A stretch of 64,000 bases of DNA from Candidatus Melainabacteria bacterium (GCA_003258795.1 QHMH01000005.1:1-64000); one strand, 5' to 3'; shown: positions 51,794 through 61,379, counted from the stretch's first letter. The notes: generated from the letters alone by a model not told the origin. Numbers and translations: made by a program.

Positions 51794-51877
51794 CTGTCCA
51801 AATTTGTCCATAAATTTCCAAAGTTTTCCTAATTTTTCTCTATTTTGTCCAAATTTTTACCAAATTCTGTCCTAAAA
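51794..51877. repeat. Eight degenerate 10-11 bp tandem units, helically phased
   Basis: Successive units begin at about 51794, 51804, 51815, 51825, 51835, 51845, 51856 and 51867, with consensus near YTGTCCAAATT. TGTCC is intact in units 1, 2, 6 and 8 and altered to TTTCC, TTTCT or TTACC in the rest. The 10-11 bp spacing puts every T/A tract on one DNA face. It lies between the surE terminator and aspS; the rest of the gap (51878-52136) is very AT-rich without a recognisable gene. Confidence 0.6.
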
Positions 51878-52136
51878 TATATACCTGACTTTTTTGATTT
51901 TAAATTTTTTGAGGAAAATATTTTAATATAAATCAATTAAAAAAACTTCTAAATTTTAATAAGTTAAAATATATTATAAGTATTTAATATTTTATATATA
52001 ATAAGTTTCATTTTAAAGAAATTTTTCATAAATATTTAAAATGTACTTTTCATTTTTTTTTGTTTTTGCTACTATTAAACGGTAATAGTAATAATAGAAA
52101 TATCAATAAAAATATTTTTTACAATAAGGACGGAAA

Positions 52137-53915
52137 ATGATGGAAACAAGATTTAAAAACAGAAATTGCGGAGAACTTAATTTAAATAATTTAAATGAAG
52201 AAGTTACATTGGCAGGCTGGGTTTCTTGCGTAAGAGATTTAGGCGGAATTATTTTTGTGGAATTGAGAGATAGAAGTGGATATATGCAATTAGTATCTGA
52301 CCCTCAAATTAACCCACAAGTTCACGCAACTTTTGAAAAATTAAGAAATGAATATGTAATAACCATCAAAGGTAAAATTACAAGACGTCCTGAGGAGACA
52401 TACAACGAAAAATATCCAACTGGTCAAGTTGAAGTTTATCCAGAAAGTATTGAAATTCTTTCTGAAGCAAAGACATTGCCATTCATGTTGGAAGATGAAA
52501 ATGTTTCAGAAGATGTAAGATTGAAATACAGATATCTTGATATTAGAAATCAAAAAATGTTGCACAATCTTATTACAAGACACAACATTGTTGCAGCAGC
52601 AAGAAATTACATGAATTCTCAAGGTTTCTTGGAAATTGAAACTCCAATTTTGAATAAAACAACACCAGAAGGTGCAAGAGATTACCTTGTTCCTTCAAGA
52701 GTTCAAGAAGGTAAATTTTTTGCTCTTCCACAATCACCACAGATTTTTAAACAATTGTTGATGGTTGGCGGAATTGAAAAATACTATCAAGTTGCAAGAT
52801 GTTTTAGAGATGAGGATTTGAGGGCAGATAGACAACCTGAATTTACTCAAATTGATATTGAAATGTCATTTGTTGAACAAAAAGATGTTATTAAAGTGGT
52901 TGAAGGTTTGATTGTTGATACATTCAAAGCTGCTGGTGTTGAGGTTAAACCTCCATTTATTCAAATGAGCTGGCAAGAGGCTATGGATAGATTTGGTTCT
53001 GACAAACCTGATACTCGTTTTGGATTGGAATTGTTTGACGTTACAGATATTATGCAAGCTTCTACATTTGAAGCATTCAAATCTGTAATTGCTGACGGTG
53101 GAACTGTTAGAGCTATTAGAATTCCAGGTATTGCTAATTATTCAAGAAAAGATATGGATGATGTTAGAAGTCTTGCTATTTCGTTTGGTGCTAAAGGTCT
53201 TGCTTGGGTTACTTATATGGAAAATGGCGAGGTTAAATCTCCAGTATTCAAATTCCTTACAGAAGAACAAATTAGCGAACTTCAAAAACGATCTAAAGCT
53301 GAAAAGGGCGATATCGTATTCTTTGTAGCTGACAAACCAAAAGTTGTTTATGATGTTTTGGGTAGATTTAGACTTCACTTTGGTAAGAAACTTGGTTTGA
53401 TTGATGAAAACAAACATAACTTACTTTGGGTTGTTGATTTCCCTATGTTTGAATACTCTGAAGAAGAAGGTAGATATCTTGCAATGCACCATCCATTTAC
53501 ATCACCTTGTCTTGAAGATTTAGACAAACTTGATGCTGATGATTTGGGTAACGTTAAGTCTATCGCTTATGATATTGTATATAACGGTACAGAATTAGGT
53601 GGTGGTTCTGTTAGAATTCACTCTTCTGAAGTTCAAAAGAAAATATTTAAAGCATTGAGAATTACAGATGAAGTTGCTCAAGAAAAATTCGGATTTATGG
53701 TTAACGCTCTTCAATATGGTACTCCACCACATGCTGGGCTTGCTATTGGTTTAGATAGACTTGTTGCTTTATTATGTAGAACTGAATCTATTAGAGATGT
53801 TATTGCTTTCCCTAAAAACTCTGGTGCAAAATGTCTTATGAGTGATGCTCCTGGAGAAGCTTCTTTAGAACAATTGAGAGAATTGCATCTTAAATCAACT
53901 TATGTTAAACACTAA
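52137..53915 (+). CDS. aspS: Aspartyl-tRNA synthetase
   Basis: 592 aa, bacterial type. N-terminal OB-fold anticodon-binding domain (EEVTLAGWVSCVRDLGGIIF), class II motif 2 (YYQVARCFRDEDLRADRQPEFTQID split across the active site), the GAD insert, and motif 3 GLAIGLDRLVALL. Tandem ATGs at 52137/52140 after AAGGACGG. Whether it is discriminating or also charges tRNA-Asn cannot be settled here. First gene of aspS-ribF-formyltransferase, with 2-nt spacing to ribF. Confidence 0.96.
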   Translation: MMETRFKNRNCGELNLNNLNEEVTLAGWVSCVRDLGGIIFVELRDRSGYMQLVSDPQINPQVHATFEKLRNEYVITIKGKITRRPEETYNEKYPTGQVEVYPESIEILSEAKTLPFMLEDENVSEDVRLKYRYLDIRNQKMLHNLITRHNIVAAARNYMNSQGFLEIETPILNKTTPEGARDYLVPSRVQEGKFFALPQSPQIFKQLLMVGGIEKYYQVARCFRDEDLRADRQPEFTQIDIEMSFVEQKDVIKVVEGLIVDTFKAAGVEVKPPFIQMSWQEAMDRFGSDKPDTRFGLELFDVTDIMQASTFEAFKSVIADGGTVRAIRIPGIANYSRKDMDDVRSLAISFGAKGLAWVTYMENGEVKSPVFKFLTEEQISELQKRSKAEKGDIVFFVADKPKVVYDVLGRFRLHFGKKLGLIDENKHNLLWVVDFPMFEYSEEEGRYLAMHHPFTSPCLEDLDKLDADDLGNVKSIAYDIVYNGTELGGGSVRIHSSEVQKKIFKALRITDEVAQEKFGFMVNALQYGTPPHAGLAIGLDRLVALLCRTESIRDVIAFPKNSGAKCLMSDAPGEASLEQLRELHLKSTYVKH

Positions 53916-53917
53916 AT

Positions 53918-54814
53918 ATGCAAGTTTATCACGAACTAAATGACATAAATAAAGACTTATCACTTGCGTTGGGATTTTTCGACGGAGTGCATTTGGGGCA
54001 TCGTGCTGTTTTAAATAAGACAGTAGAAGATAGTAATTTAAAGTCTGCGGTTATAACTTTTGAAAATCATCCAAAATGTTTTCTTGAAAACAAAGATCCA
54101 CAGTATATTCTTCAAATGAAAAGTAAGTTAGAAATCTTTGAGAGTTTAGGAATTGATTTTGTCTATCTACTTGATTTCGAAAAGTTGTGTAACCTATCGG
54201 CTTTTGATTATCTCTCTTATTTGTGCGAAAACCTTGCACCAAAAAGAATTTCAACAGGTTTTAATCATTTCTTTGGGAAAAACCGTGAAGGTTGTCCAAC
54301 ATTTTTAAGAAATAATCAAAAAAAATTTGATTACAAATATTTTGAAGTTCCACAAATAGTTATAAACTCTCAAGTTATAAGCTCTTCAACTATTAGAGAA
54401 AATTTAGTTAAAGGTAATATTGATTTCGTTAATGCAATGTTAGGTTATAACTATTTTTTAGAAGAAACGGTTCAAGAGGGTGAAAAAATTGGAAGAACTT
54501 TAGGATTTAAAACGGCAAACCTTTATTATCCAAAACATCTTTTACAAATTAGTAGGGGAGTTTACAAGTCTGAGGTTTTATTGCATGGAAAAACCTATCA
54601 AGGAGTTGCAAATTTTGGAATGCGTCCCAGCTTGAATAATACAAAAGTCCCAGTTTTAGAAGTTCATATATTAGATTTTGATGATGATATTTACGGTGAA
54701 AACTTAAAGGTAAGTTTTATTAAAAAAATTAGAGATGAAGTTAAGTTTAATAATTTAGATGAATTAAAAATTCAAATTACTAAAGATGTTAAACAGGTGA
54801 GAGAAGGGTTTTGA
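53918..54814 (+). CDS. ribF: Bifunctional riboflavin kinase/FAD synthetase
   Basis: 298 aa. Makes FMN from riboflavin and FAD from FMN. The adenylyltransferase half has LGFFDGVHLGHRAVL and STGFNHFFGKNREG; SSSTIRENLVKGNI follows; the riboflavin kinase half has GRTLGFKTANLYYP and GVYKSEV. Overlaps the next start (TGATG), so coupled translation is likely. Confidence 0.94.
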   Translation: MQVYHELNDINKDLSLALGFFDGVHLGHRAVLNKTVEDSNLKSAVITFENHPKCFLENKDPQYILQMKSKLEIFESLGIDFVYLLDFEKLCNLSAFDYLSYLCENLAPKRISTGFNHFFGKNREGCPTFLRNNQKKFDYKYFEVPQIVINSQVISSSTIRENLVKGNIDFVNAMLGYNYFLEETVQEGEKIGRTLGFKTANLYYPKHLLQISRGVYKSEVLLHGKTYQGVANFGMRPSLNNTKVPVLEVHILDFDDDIYGENLKVSFIKKIRDEVKFNNLDELKIQITKDVKQVREGF

Positions 54815-55767
54815 TGAAAGTTGTAGTTTTAGGTAATGGTCCAATGCTATTAAATCTTATTGCAGGTTTAAAAGATTGTGATTGTGATATAGTGGGTGTT
54901 ATGAGAGCTGAAAAATCATCCTCTCTTAAAAGTTTTTTTAAAGATATAATAAACCCTTCAAAAGAATATACCTATATTAAAAGCAGTAGAATTAAAGAGT
55001 TAAAATCTGTAAAAGCAAATAGTGAAAGTTTTAAGAAAGAAATTTTAAAGCTTAATGCTGACATAATTTTAGTTGGCTCTTGGGGAGAAAAGTTAAAAAA
55101 AGAAATTATTGATTTGCCAAAGATTGGGACAATCAATGTTCATCCAGCACTTCTTCCAAAATATAGAGGTCCAAACCCTTATTTGCAAGTTATTTTGCAT
55201 GGAGAAAAAGAAAGCGGAGTAACTTTTCATTTGATGGATGAAAATTATGATACAGGAGCCATTCTCTCACAATACAAAGTACCTGTATATGAAAAAGATA
55301 CCGGTAAAGAATTAAGAGAGAGAATTGCAAACAAAGCAAGAGAAGGCGTTTGTGAACTTATATCTGCACTTGATCGTGACATAATTATTCCAATTGAACA
55401 AAATAACTCATTAGCAACATATTATGAAAATATTTCAAGGGATGATTTGATGCTTGATTTTTCAAACTCTGCAGAAGACGTTTCAAGAAGAATAAGAGCC
55501 CTACATCCTTGGTGCAAAACTTACATTTCTCACAACACACATTTTCTTGTTCCAAACCCTTATTGTTTGGAAATAGTTGAATATAGTGAAAATGAAAATT
55601 ACAAAATTGGGGAAATTGTTGATGTAAACTTAAAATCTCGTTCAATCTCCGTTTATTGTGGAGATGGAAAAGTTTTGAAAATGTCAGATATTAAACTTTA
55701 TGGAATCCTAAGAGCGATTACCCGATTGTATATGAGGTTAAGAGTAAAAATCGGTAAGGTGATATAG
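54814..55767 (+). CDS. Formyltransferase family protein (Fmt-like)
   Basis: 317 aa from the ATG at 54814 that shares one base with the ribF stop. Rossmann-type formyltransferase domain with INVHPALLPKYRGPNPYLQ (catalytic Asn and His) and MDENYDTGAIL (catalytic Asp), and a C-terminal beta-barrel-like region (RIRALHPWCKTYI). This is the layout of methionyl-tRNA formyltransferase, but HPALLPKYRGPNPY differs from the usual HASLLPxxRGAAP, so a sugar or other amino-group formyltransferase is possible. Confidence 0.75.
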   Translation: MKVVVLGNGPMLLNLIAGLKDCDCDIVGVMRAEKSSSLKSFFKDIINPSKEYTYIKSSRIKELKSVKANSESFKKEILKLNADIILVGSWGEKLKKEIIDLPKIGTINVHPALLPKYRGPNPYLQVILHGEKESGVTFHLMDENYDTGAILSQYKVPVYEKDTGKELRERIANKAREGVCELISALDRDIIIPIEQNNSLATYYENISRDDLMLDFSNSAEDVSRRIRALHPWCKTYISHNTHFLVPNPYCLEIVEYSENENYKIGEIVDVNLKSRSISVYCGDGKVLKMSDIKLYGILRAITRLYMRLRVKIGKVI

Positions 55768-55823
55768 TGTGTTGTTTATCTGTTTTCGTGTTATGATAAC
55801 ATAAAACACAGGGAGAAATGTAA

Positions 55824-58607
55824 ATGCTTAAAAAGTTATTTGAAATATTCGGAAATCCAAATGATAGAAAAGTAAAAAGTATTTTGGGAATAATTGAACA
55901 CATAAACGCATTAGAACCGGAATTTGTAAAATTATCTGATGCTGAATTAAGAGCTAAAACAAAAGAATTTAAAAATATTTTAGCTAAAAGAAAAACTTCA
56001 GATAACTACTTAGCAGATAGAGCTTTGGAAAAAGAAGCTCTTGATAAAATCCTACCAGAAGCTTTTGCAACTGTTAGAGAAGCTGGAAAAAGAGTTTTAA
56101 ATATGCGTCATTTTGATGTACAGCTTATAGGTGGCTATTTTCTTCACAATGGTCATATCGCTGAAATGAGAACAGGTGAAGGTAAAACTCTTGTAGCAAC
56201 ACTTCCTGCATACTTGAATGCACTAACTGGGAAGGGTGTACATATTATCACTGTTAACGATTACCTTGCAAAACGTGACAGCGAGTGGATGGGACAAATA
56301 TTTAAATTTTTAGGTTTGTCTGTTGGTGTAATTCTTTCTTCTGGAAGAGAAATAGATGAGTTTTCAAAGAAAAAAGCTGCATACGATTGTGATATTACGT
56401 ATGGAACAAACAATGAATTTGGTTTTGATTATCTACGTGATAATATGGCAGGCAGTATGGATATGCTTGTTCAAAGACCTTTTAACTATGCAATTATTGA
56501 CGAAGTTGATAGTATTTTGATTGATGAAGCAAGAACACCTCTCATTATAAGTGGTAGACTTGAAAAATCCGCAGAAACATACAAAATGATGGCAAAAGTT
56601 GCACCTCAATTAAAAAAAGATGTAGATTATGAGGTTGATGAGAAGAATAAAAATGTTATTTTGACCGAAGATGGTATAGACCATGCACAGGAACTTATAG
56701 GAGTTAAAGATCTTTTTGATATCTCTACCCAATACGCTCATCACCTTTTACAAGCCTTAAAAGCAAAAGAATTGTTTGTTAAGGATACTGACTATGTCGT
56801 TAAAAATGGTGAAGTCGCAATTGTTGACGAATTTACAGGTCGTTTAATGGAAGGTAGACGTTGGTCTGACGGTTTACATCAGGCTATTGAAGCGAAAGAA
56901 AATGTAAAAATTCAAGATGAAACTCAAACGCTTGCAAGTATAACTTTCCAAAATCTTTTCAGATTATATCCAAAACTTGCAGGTATGACTGGTACAGCAA
57001 TGACAGAAGAGGCTGAATTTGGTAAAATTTATAATCTTGAAGTAACTACAATTCCAACAAACAAAAAAGATATTAGAAAAGACTTTCCAGATGCAATTTA
57101 CAAAACTGAAAAACAAAAATACCTTTCAGTTGTTGAAGAAATTATTAAAATGCATAAACTCGGACGTCCAGTGCTTGTCGGTACAATAAGTATTGAAAAG
57201 TCTGAATATATTTCTAACCTTTTGAAGGAAAGAAATATTAAACATAATATTTTGAACGCAAAACACCACGAAAAAGAAGCATATATTATTGCACAGGCAG
57301 GAAGATATGGTGCAGTTACAATTGCCACTAATATGGCAGGTAGAGGTACTGACATTCTTTTAGGTGGTAATGCAGAATATTTGGCAAAAGAAGAACTTGA
57401 AAAACTTAATATAAAATTAGGTGATGAAGGTTACGAAGAAAAGAAAAATGAAGTTTTAAATAAGATGAAAGAGTTAACAGCAAAAGAACATGCTCAAGTT
57501 GTTGAACTTGGCGGATTGCACGTTATCGGAACTGAAAGACACGAGTCAAGACGTATTGATAACCAATTGAGAGGTCGTGCTGCAAGACAAGGTGACCCTG
57601 GATCTACAAGATTTTTCTTGTCACTTGAAGATAATTTGATGAGAATCTTTGGTGGGGATAAAATTAGTGGCATTATGAATATGCTAAATGTTGATGAAAC
57701 TATGGCTATTGAATCTCCTTTGATTTCAAAGCAAATTCAATCAGCGCAAAAGAAGGTTGAAACATACCACTTTGATATAAGAAAAAATGTACTTGAATAT
57801 GACGATGTTATGAATATTCAAAGAGAAAAATTCTATGCTCAAAGAAGATGCGTTATTAAGGGTGAAAAAATCTATGAAAATATTATCTACATGATAGAAA
57901 CAGAACTTGATAGGCTTTTGAAAAGTTATATTTCTCCTGAAATGCAACCAGAAGAATATGTTAGAGAGGATTTGGAAACTCTTATAAAAGAACTTCACTC
58001 AACTGTTCCTCAAACTTCTGATATTAAAGTTGCTGATATTTTAGGTCTAAAATATGATGCAATGTATGACAAGTTGAGAGAAAAAATCATTTTCGCTTAC
58101 CAAGAACATGAAAGAAGTATTATAGAATTTTATAACAAAATCGTTTCAGAATATGAAGAAAATCCAGAAATTCAAGAAGTATTCTCTGATAAAAATGTGA
58201 TGAGAAATATAGAAAAAGATATTTTGCTTCGTGTTATTGATAACAAATGGATAGATCACTTGCATAATATAGATATGTTACGTGATGGTATCGGACTTCG
58301 TGCTTACGGTCAAAAAGATCCTTTAATTGAATATAAGAAAGAAGCTTATGATTTATTCAATAAAATGATGCATGAAATTCAAAGCGAAACGGTAAAACAC
58401 ATCTTCAGAACAAAATTTGGGGTACAAATTGCAGGAAAAGAAGATGAAATTATAGAAACAGATTTGACAAGAGCTGCAGAAAATTTCGAATCAAATAAAG
58501 AAGTCGAAAAAGATATTGAAGAAACTGCACAAAAGATTGGACGTAATGAACCTTGCCCTTGTGGTAGTGGAAAAAAATATAAACACTGTTGCGGAAAAAA
58601 TCTTTAA
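55824..58607 (+). CDS. secA: Preprotein translocase ATPase SecA
   Basis: 927 aa, full-length SecA. NBD1 with MRTGEGKT at residues 115-122 and DEVDSILIDEARTPLIISG; preprotein cross-linking domain; NBD2 with NMAGRGTDILLGG and QLRGRAARQGDPGS; helical-scaffold and wing domains; and a C-terminal zinc motif GRNEPCPCGSGKKYKHCCG that binds SecB or ribosomes. It drives Sec-dependent export at the inner membrane. AGGGAGA precedes the ATG. This is the housekeeping copy, to be compared with the reduced SecA-like protein at 44470. Confidence 0.97.
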   Translation: MLKKLFEIFGNPNDRKVKSILGIIEHINALEPEFVKLSDAELRAKTKEFKNILAKRKTSDNYLADRALEKEALDKILPEAFATVREAGKRVLNMRHFDVQLIGGYFLHNGHIAEMRTGEGKTLVATLPAYLNALTGKGVHIITVNDYLAKRDSEWMGQIFKFLGLSVGVILSSGREIDEFSKKKAAYDCDITYGTNNEFGFDYLRDNMAGSMDMLVQRPFNYAIIDEVDSILIDEARTPLIISGRLEKSAETYKMMAKVAPQLKKDVDYEVDEKNKNVILTEDGIDHAQELIGVKDLFDISTQYAHHLLQALKAKELFVKDTDYVVKNGEVAIVDEFTGRLMEGRRWSDGLHQAIEAKENVKIQDETQTLASITFQNLFRLYPKLAGMTGTAMTEEAEFGKIYNLEVTTIPTNKKDIRKDFPDAIYKTEKQKYLSVVEEIIKMHKLGRPVLVGTISIEKSEYISNLLKERNIKHNILNAKHHEKEAYIIAQAGRYGAVTIATNMAGRGTDILLGGNAEYLAKEELEKLNIKLGDEGYEEKKNEVLNKMKELTAKEHAQVVELGGLHVIGTERHESRRIDNQLRGRAARQGDPGSTRFFLSLEDNLMRIFGGDKISGIMNMLNVDETMAIESPLISKQIQSAQKKVETYHFDIRKNVLEYDDVMNIQREKFYAQRRCVIKGEKIYENIIYMIETELDRLLKSYISPEMQPEEYVREDLETLIKELHSTVPQTSDIKVADILGLKYDAMYDKLREKIIFAYQEHERSIIEFYNKIVSEYEENPEIQEVFSDKNVMRNIEKDILLRVIDNKWIDHLHNIDMLRDGIGLRAYGQKDPLIEYKKEAYDLFNKMMHEIQSETVKHIFRTKFGVQIAGKEDEIIETDLTRAAENFESNKEVEKDIEETAQKIGRNEPCPCGSGKKYKHCCGKNL

Positions 58608-58652
58608 ATTGATAAGTTCAGGTATGTTATTTTAAAGTAGGTTTTATAGAAG

Positions 58653-58680
58653 TGCAAATTGCATTACAATGCAATTTGCA
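58653..58680. repeat. Inverted repeat after secA
   Basis: TGCAAATTGCAT and its complement (12 bp arms, four-base loop) span the stop of the barrel remnant. No T run follows on either strand, so it is a weak terminator at best. Confidence 0.5.
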
Positions 58681-58948
58681 CGTTAAACATAAAGCCCAAA
58701 CTTACTCGACCGCCAGTTCTTATGATATTTTCTGCAAAACAGGTTATTCTATTATTTATTTTTCTCCTTACACCTGCACCAAATTGTGCCCAGCTGTTAA
58801 GAGTTAAATTTTCAAGTTGAATTGAATCTGCTCTTGCTTTTATATTGCTCATAAGTGGAATTACACAACCTGCAAAAATATAAGGTTCAAATCCATTTTC
58901 GTTTCTATACGTAATAATTCTTCTAAATTTTAAGTTATAGCCGTATTT
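58664..58948 (-). pseudogene. Remnant of an outer-membrane beta-barrel (autotransporter-like) gene
   Basis: About 94 codons of open frame, ending GGRVSLGFMFNVQIAL, a typical beta-barrel C-terminal strand with terminal hydrophobic residues, preceded by ENGFEPYIFAGCVIPL and SWAQFGAGVRRKINN. This matches the last three or four strands of an autotransporter-type barrel. The frame is closed upstream by TGA at 58949-58951 and the rest of the gene is absent, so it is a truncated leftover. It indicates that the lineage builds outer-membrane barrels. Confidence 0.6.
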
Positions 58949-59151
58949 TCAGGGTCTAAAATGCGAGAGATAGCACTTCTTGAAGTTTCTAAATCCCTCG
59001 CTAATTTGCTAACAGTTATATGTTAAGCAATCATTTTTTGCTCAAGTTCGTATGCTATAATCCTTTTTATTGCAACCGTATCAGCCTCTTGAAGCAAGTT
59101 TTCTTCTTTAAGAAAATCATCAAAATTAGAACCTAAGCAATTTTTATTCAT
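58930..59151 (-). pseudogene. Broken XRE-type antitoxin gene
   Basis: From the ATG at 59151 the frame reads SNFDDFLKEENLLQEADTVA and IKRIIAYELEQKMIA, then an in-frame TAA (59023-59025), then HITVSKLARDLETSRSAISR and ILDPENTAIT before another stop at 58930-58932. Intact relatives (HigA-like, helix-turn-helix TSRSAISRIL) continue through both points, so at least one nonsense mutation has occurred and the C-terminal end is lost. Its 3' end runs into the barrel remnant. No partner toxin is left nearby. Confidence 0.65.
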
Positions 59152-59236
59152 ATACATCACTTTCATTTATTATATCAGCCTATAGTTACATTGTACCAAA
59201 AATTGTACATTTTTTTTAACCCTAATTTTGTATAAA

Positions 59237-59734
59237 TTAGTGACAAATGCAAATTTGTTGTATATAAAAATTTAAGCCTTTATTTATAAAATTTAAAACT
59301 ATAATAATACCAGAAGCTGTGCCTAAAAATGCAGATGGCATAAAATAGAGATTTTGTTTTTTTGCAAAATCTGAATAAATATCATCCCAAGCTCTTAAAT
59401 TTTTTTCAAATAATTTTTCTTTTGGGATTTCTTCATTGATATATTCTTTAAGATTTTTAGATATTTTTTGACGGTATGAATTATTTAAAAAGACTTTTTT
59501 TATTTCAAAAACTATAAAAATAGCAACAGATAAAAGGTAACAAAAACAGGTAAAAAACAAAAAAATCTTATCCATTGAACTGTGAGTATAACTTAACACA
59601 GCAAGTATGGAAACAAATCCTATTGAACAAACTATTGAATTATAATTGTTCATTTCTTCCAAGGATTTTAATGTAATATCTAACACCTTATTATAATAAT
59701 ATTCATCATGTTCTGGTTTTTGAGTGTTGTTCAT
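59237..59734 (-). CDS. Small membrane protein of unknown function
   Basis: 165 aa with two adjacent membrane helices (about 35-52 and 58-78), a charged helical middle (KKVFLNNSYRQKISKNLKEY) and a third helix near the C-terminus. The hairpin-then-soluble-then-helix plan resembles small SLATT-type membrane effectors found in defence loci, but no motif confirms it. It sits in the decayed accessory patch between secA and tRNA-Ala. AAAGGAGT precedes the ATG. Confidence 0.5.
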   Translation of the reverse strand: MNNTQKPEHDEYYYNKVLDITLKSLEEMNNYNSIVCSIGFVSILAVLSYTHSSMDKIFLFFTCFCYLLSVAIFIVFEIKKVFLNNSYRQKISKNLKEYINEEIPKEKLFEKNLRAWDDIYSDFAKKQNLYFMPSAFLGTASGIIIVLNFINKGLNFYIQQICICH

Positions 59735-59889
59735 TTTAACTCCTTTAACTGTATATTTTTTTTACTAAAAGCCGAATGGACTATGCTATCTAAAAAAATA
59801 AAAATCCTTCAAACCCACATTATAACTTTAATATAGACATTTTTATTAGAACATAAAATAAAAAAATTTTCTAATCGGCTAAACAACAA

Positions 59890-59911
59890 AAAAGAGACCC
59901 TTAGGTCTCTT
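59890..59911 (-). terminator. Intrinsic terminator after tRNA-Ala
   Basis: On the minus strand GAGACC pairs with GGTCTC over TAAG and is followed by six T. Confidence 0.85.
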
Positions 59912-59918
59912 TAAAATT

Positions 59919-59991
59919 TGGAGGATAGGAGGCTCGAACTCCTGACCCCCTGCGTGCAAAGCAGGTGCTCTACCAACTGAGCTAATCCCCC
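59919..59991 (-). tRNA. tRNA-Ala (anticodon TGC)
   Basis: Acceptor GGGGGAT/ATCCTCC (one G-T pair), D arm GCTC/GAGC, anticodon stem CTGC/GCAG with loop TTTGCAC (TGC), T arm AGGAG/CTCCT. Discriminator A; CCA not encoded. A hairpin AGGTTAC/GTAACCT lies just upstream (59996-60016). Confidence 0.94.
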
Positions 59992-60118
59992 AGTTAAGGT
60001 TACATCCGGCGTAACCTAGTCCCTCGACTTATTAAAAACTTTTCCTATATTCCCAAGTTCTCTGCGAGTTTCTTACTTGATTTAATTCTATACAAAACAT
60101 ATTTATTTGTAAATACCC

Positions 60119-60469
60119 TTATAGATATTTTTTTAAAATTTCTTTAAATTCTTCTAATCTATTTTTGTTCTCGATATACCAGTACCCTATCAATGCCTCA
60201 AATGCCGTTGCCTGCCTGTAATCACTCTGTATCTTCCTTCTCCCTGTTGGCACTGACAAATTTCTGCCTCGACGTTCAATTTCCTGTTCTTCAGCTGTAA
60301 GCTTGTCCTCTATTACTCTCAACATGTCATGTTGAAATTTTGCGTTTACATGCTCTGTCGTTTTTTTGTGCAACATTTCAGATTTTAACTCTGATTTTAT
60401 ATTCTCTTCTCGCACAAACAACTCCCACACCGCATCTCCTATGTAGGCATATTCTCTAATACTGCTCAT
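60119..60469 (-). CDS. mrnC: Mini-ribonuclease III (MrnC)
   Basis: 116 aa. MrnC is an RNase III catalytic domain without the dsRNA-binding domain, used in 23S rRNA 3' maturation. AYIGDAVWELFVRE carries the active-site Asp, with YRQATAFEALIGYWYI the second acidic motif. Overall size and order match the family, which occurs in Firmicutes and cyanobacteria. Starts 3 nt after yebC ends. Confidence 0.92.
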   Translation of the reverse strand: MSSIREYAYIGDAVWELFVREENIKSELKSEMLHKKTTEHVNAKFQHDMLRVIEDKLTAEEQEIERRGRNLSVPTGRRKIQSDYRQATAFEALIGYWYIENKNRLEEFKEILKKYL

Positions 60470-60472
60470 TTT

Positions 60473-61222
60473 TTAATCCAATTTTTGCAAGATTTCATCT
60501 GCTATGTCAAAATTAGAATAAACATTTTGTACGTCATCGTGCTCTTCCAATTTTTCAAGTAATTTCATTAACCTATCTGCTACTTTTTCATCAGTAATTT
60601 CAACAGTATTTTCTGGAATTCTTGTTAATTCCGCATTTTGACTCTTGTAACCAACCTTTTCAAGTCCTTCTGTTACTGCTTGAAAATTTTCAACACTTGT
60701 TATTACTTTGTATTCGTCATCTTCTTGCAAAATATCGTCAGCACCAAGTTCTACCGCATTTTCAAATAATCCGTCAAAATCAGTTTCTTCTGCTTCAAAG
60801 CTTATTTGACCCACAGGTTTAAACATCCAAGCCACACAGCCGTCTGCACCTAAATTTCCGTCGTATTTTGTAAAATAACTTCTTATATCTCCTGCAGTAC
60901 GGTTTCTGTTGTCGGTCATTGCCTCAATAAATATCGCAACTCCTCCGGCTCCGTATCCTTCATAAGTCAATTCTTCAAAATTGTCGCCACCTTGCATTCC
61001 TGCTCCCTTTTCTATAGCTCTTTTTATATTGTCTGCAGGAAGTCCAGCTGCCTTCGCTCTATCTATAGCTGTTCTCAATCTGAAGTTTGCGGTAGCATCC
61101 GCTCCTCCCATTCTTGCAGCTACTGTCAATTCTCTTGAATATCTTTGAAATACAACCGCTCTCGCTGAATCAATCTTTGCTTTTTTACGCTTGATGGTTG
61201 CCCATTTTGAATGTCCTGACAT
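60473..61222 (-). CDS. yebC: YebC/PmpR-family protein
   Basis: 249 aa. Begins SGHSKWATIKRKKAKID, then NIKRAIEKGAGMQGG, YEGYGAGGVAIFIEAMTDNR and the acidic C-terminal HDDVQNVYSNFD. Members act as transcription regulators or as ribosome-associated factors that relieve polyproline stalling; which role applies here cannot be read. Operon with mrnC. Confidence 0.95.
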   Translation of the reverse strand: MSGHSKWATIKRKKAKIDSARAVVFQRYSRELTVAARMGGADATANFRLRTAIDRAKAAGLPADNIKRAIEKGAGMQGGDNFEELTYEGYGAGGVAIFIEAMTDNRNRTAGDIRSYFTKYDGNLGADGCVAWMFKPVGQISFEAEETDFDGLFENAVELGADDILQEDDEYKVITSVENFQAVTEGLEKVGYKSQNAELTRIPENTVEITDEKVADRLMKLLEKLEEHDDVQNVYSNFDIADEILQKLD

Positions 61223-61370
61223 ATATTATTCCCCTTTTACCTTTTCTTCTAAATTATATCAAAAATTTTTATTTTTCTACTCTTTATCTCGCTTTTTAAA
61301 ATAATTGTTAATTTTTGTAAACAAATCATATTCAACATTTTTTTTATTGTGAGAATATGCCGTATAAAGT

Positions 61371-61379
61371 GGTATAATA
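61371..61379 (+). promoter_or_regulatory. Extended -10 promoter of the Ycf45-like gene
   Basis: TGG directly followed by a perfect TATAAT; a start near 61386 gives a 48-nt leader with CGGAGG as ribosome binding site. Confidence 0.5.

Noticed and set aside
59767..59879. Possible flanking inverted repeats AGCCGA/TCGGCT upstream of the 165-aa membrane protein gene
   Set aside because: Only 6 bp match over a gap of about 100 bp, with no transposase or target duplication; consistent with chance.
59996..60016. Hairpin AGGTTAC/GTAACCT just upstream of tRNA-Ala as a terminator of mrnC
   Set aside because: No U run on either strand; it could be a processing signal in the mrnC-tRNA intergenic transcript but evidence is too thin for a feature.
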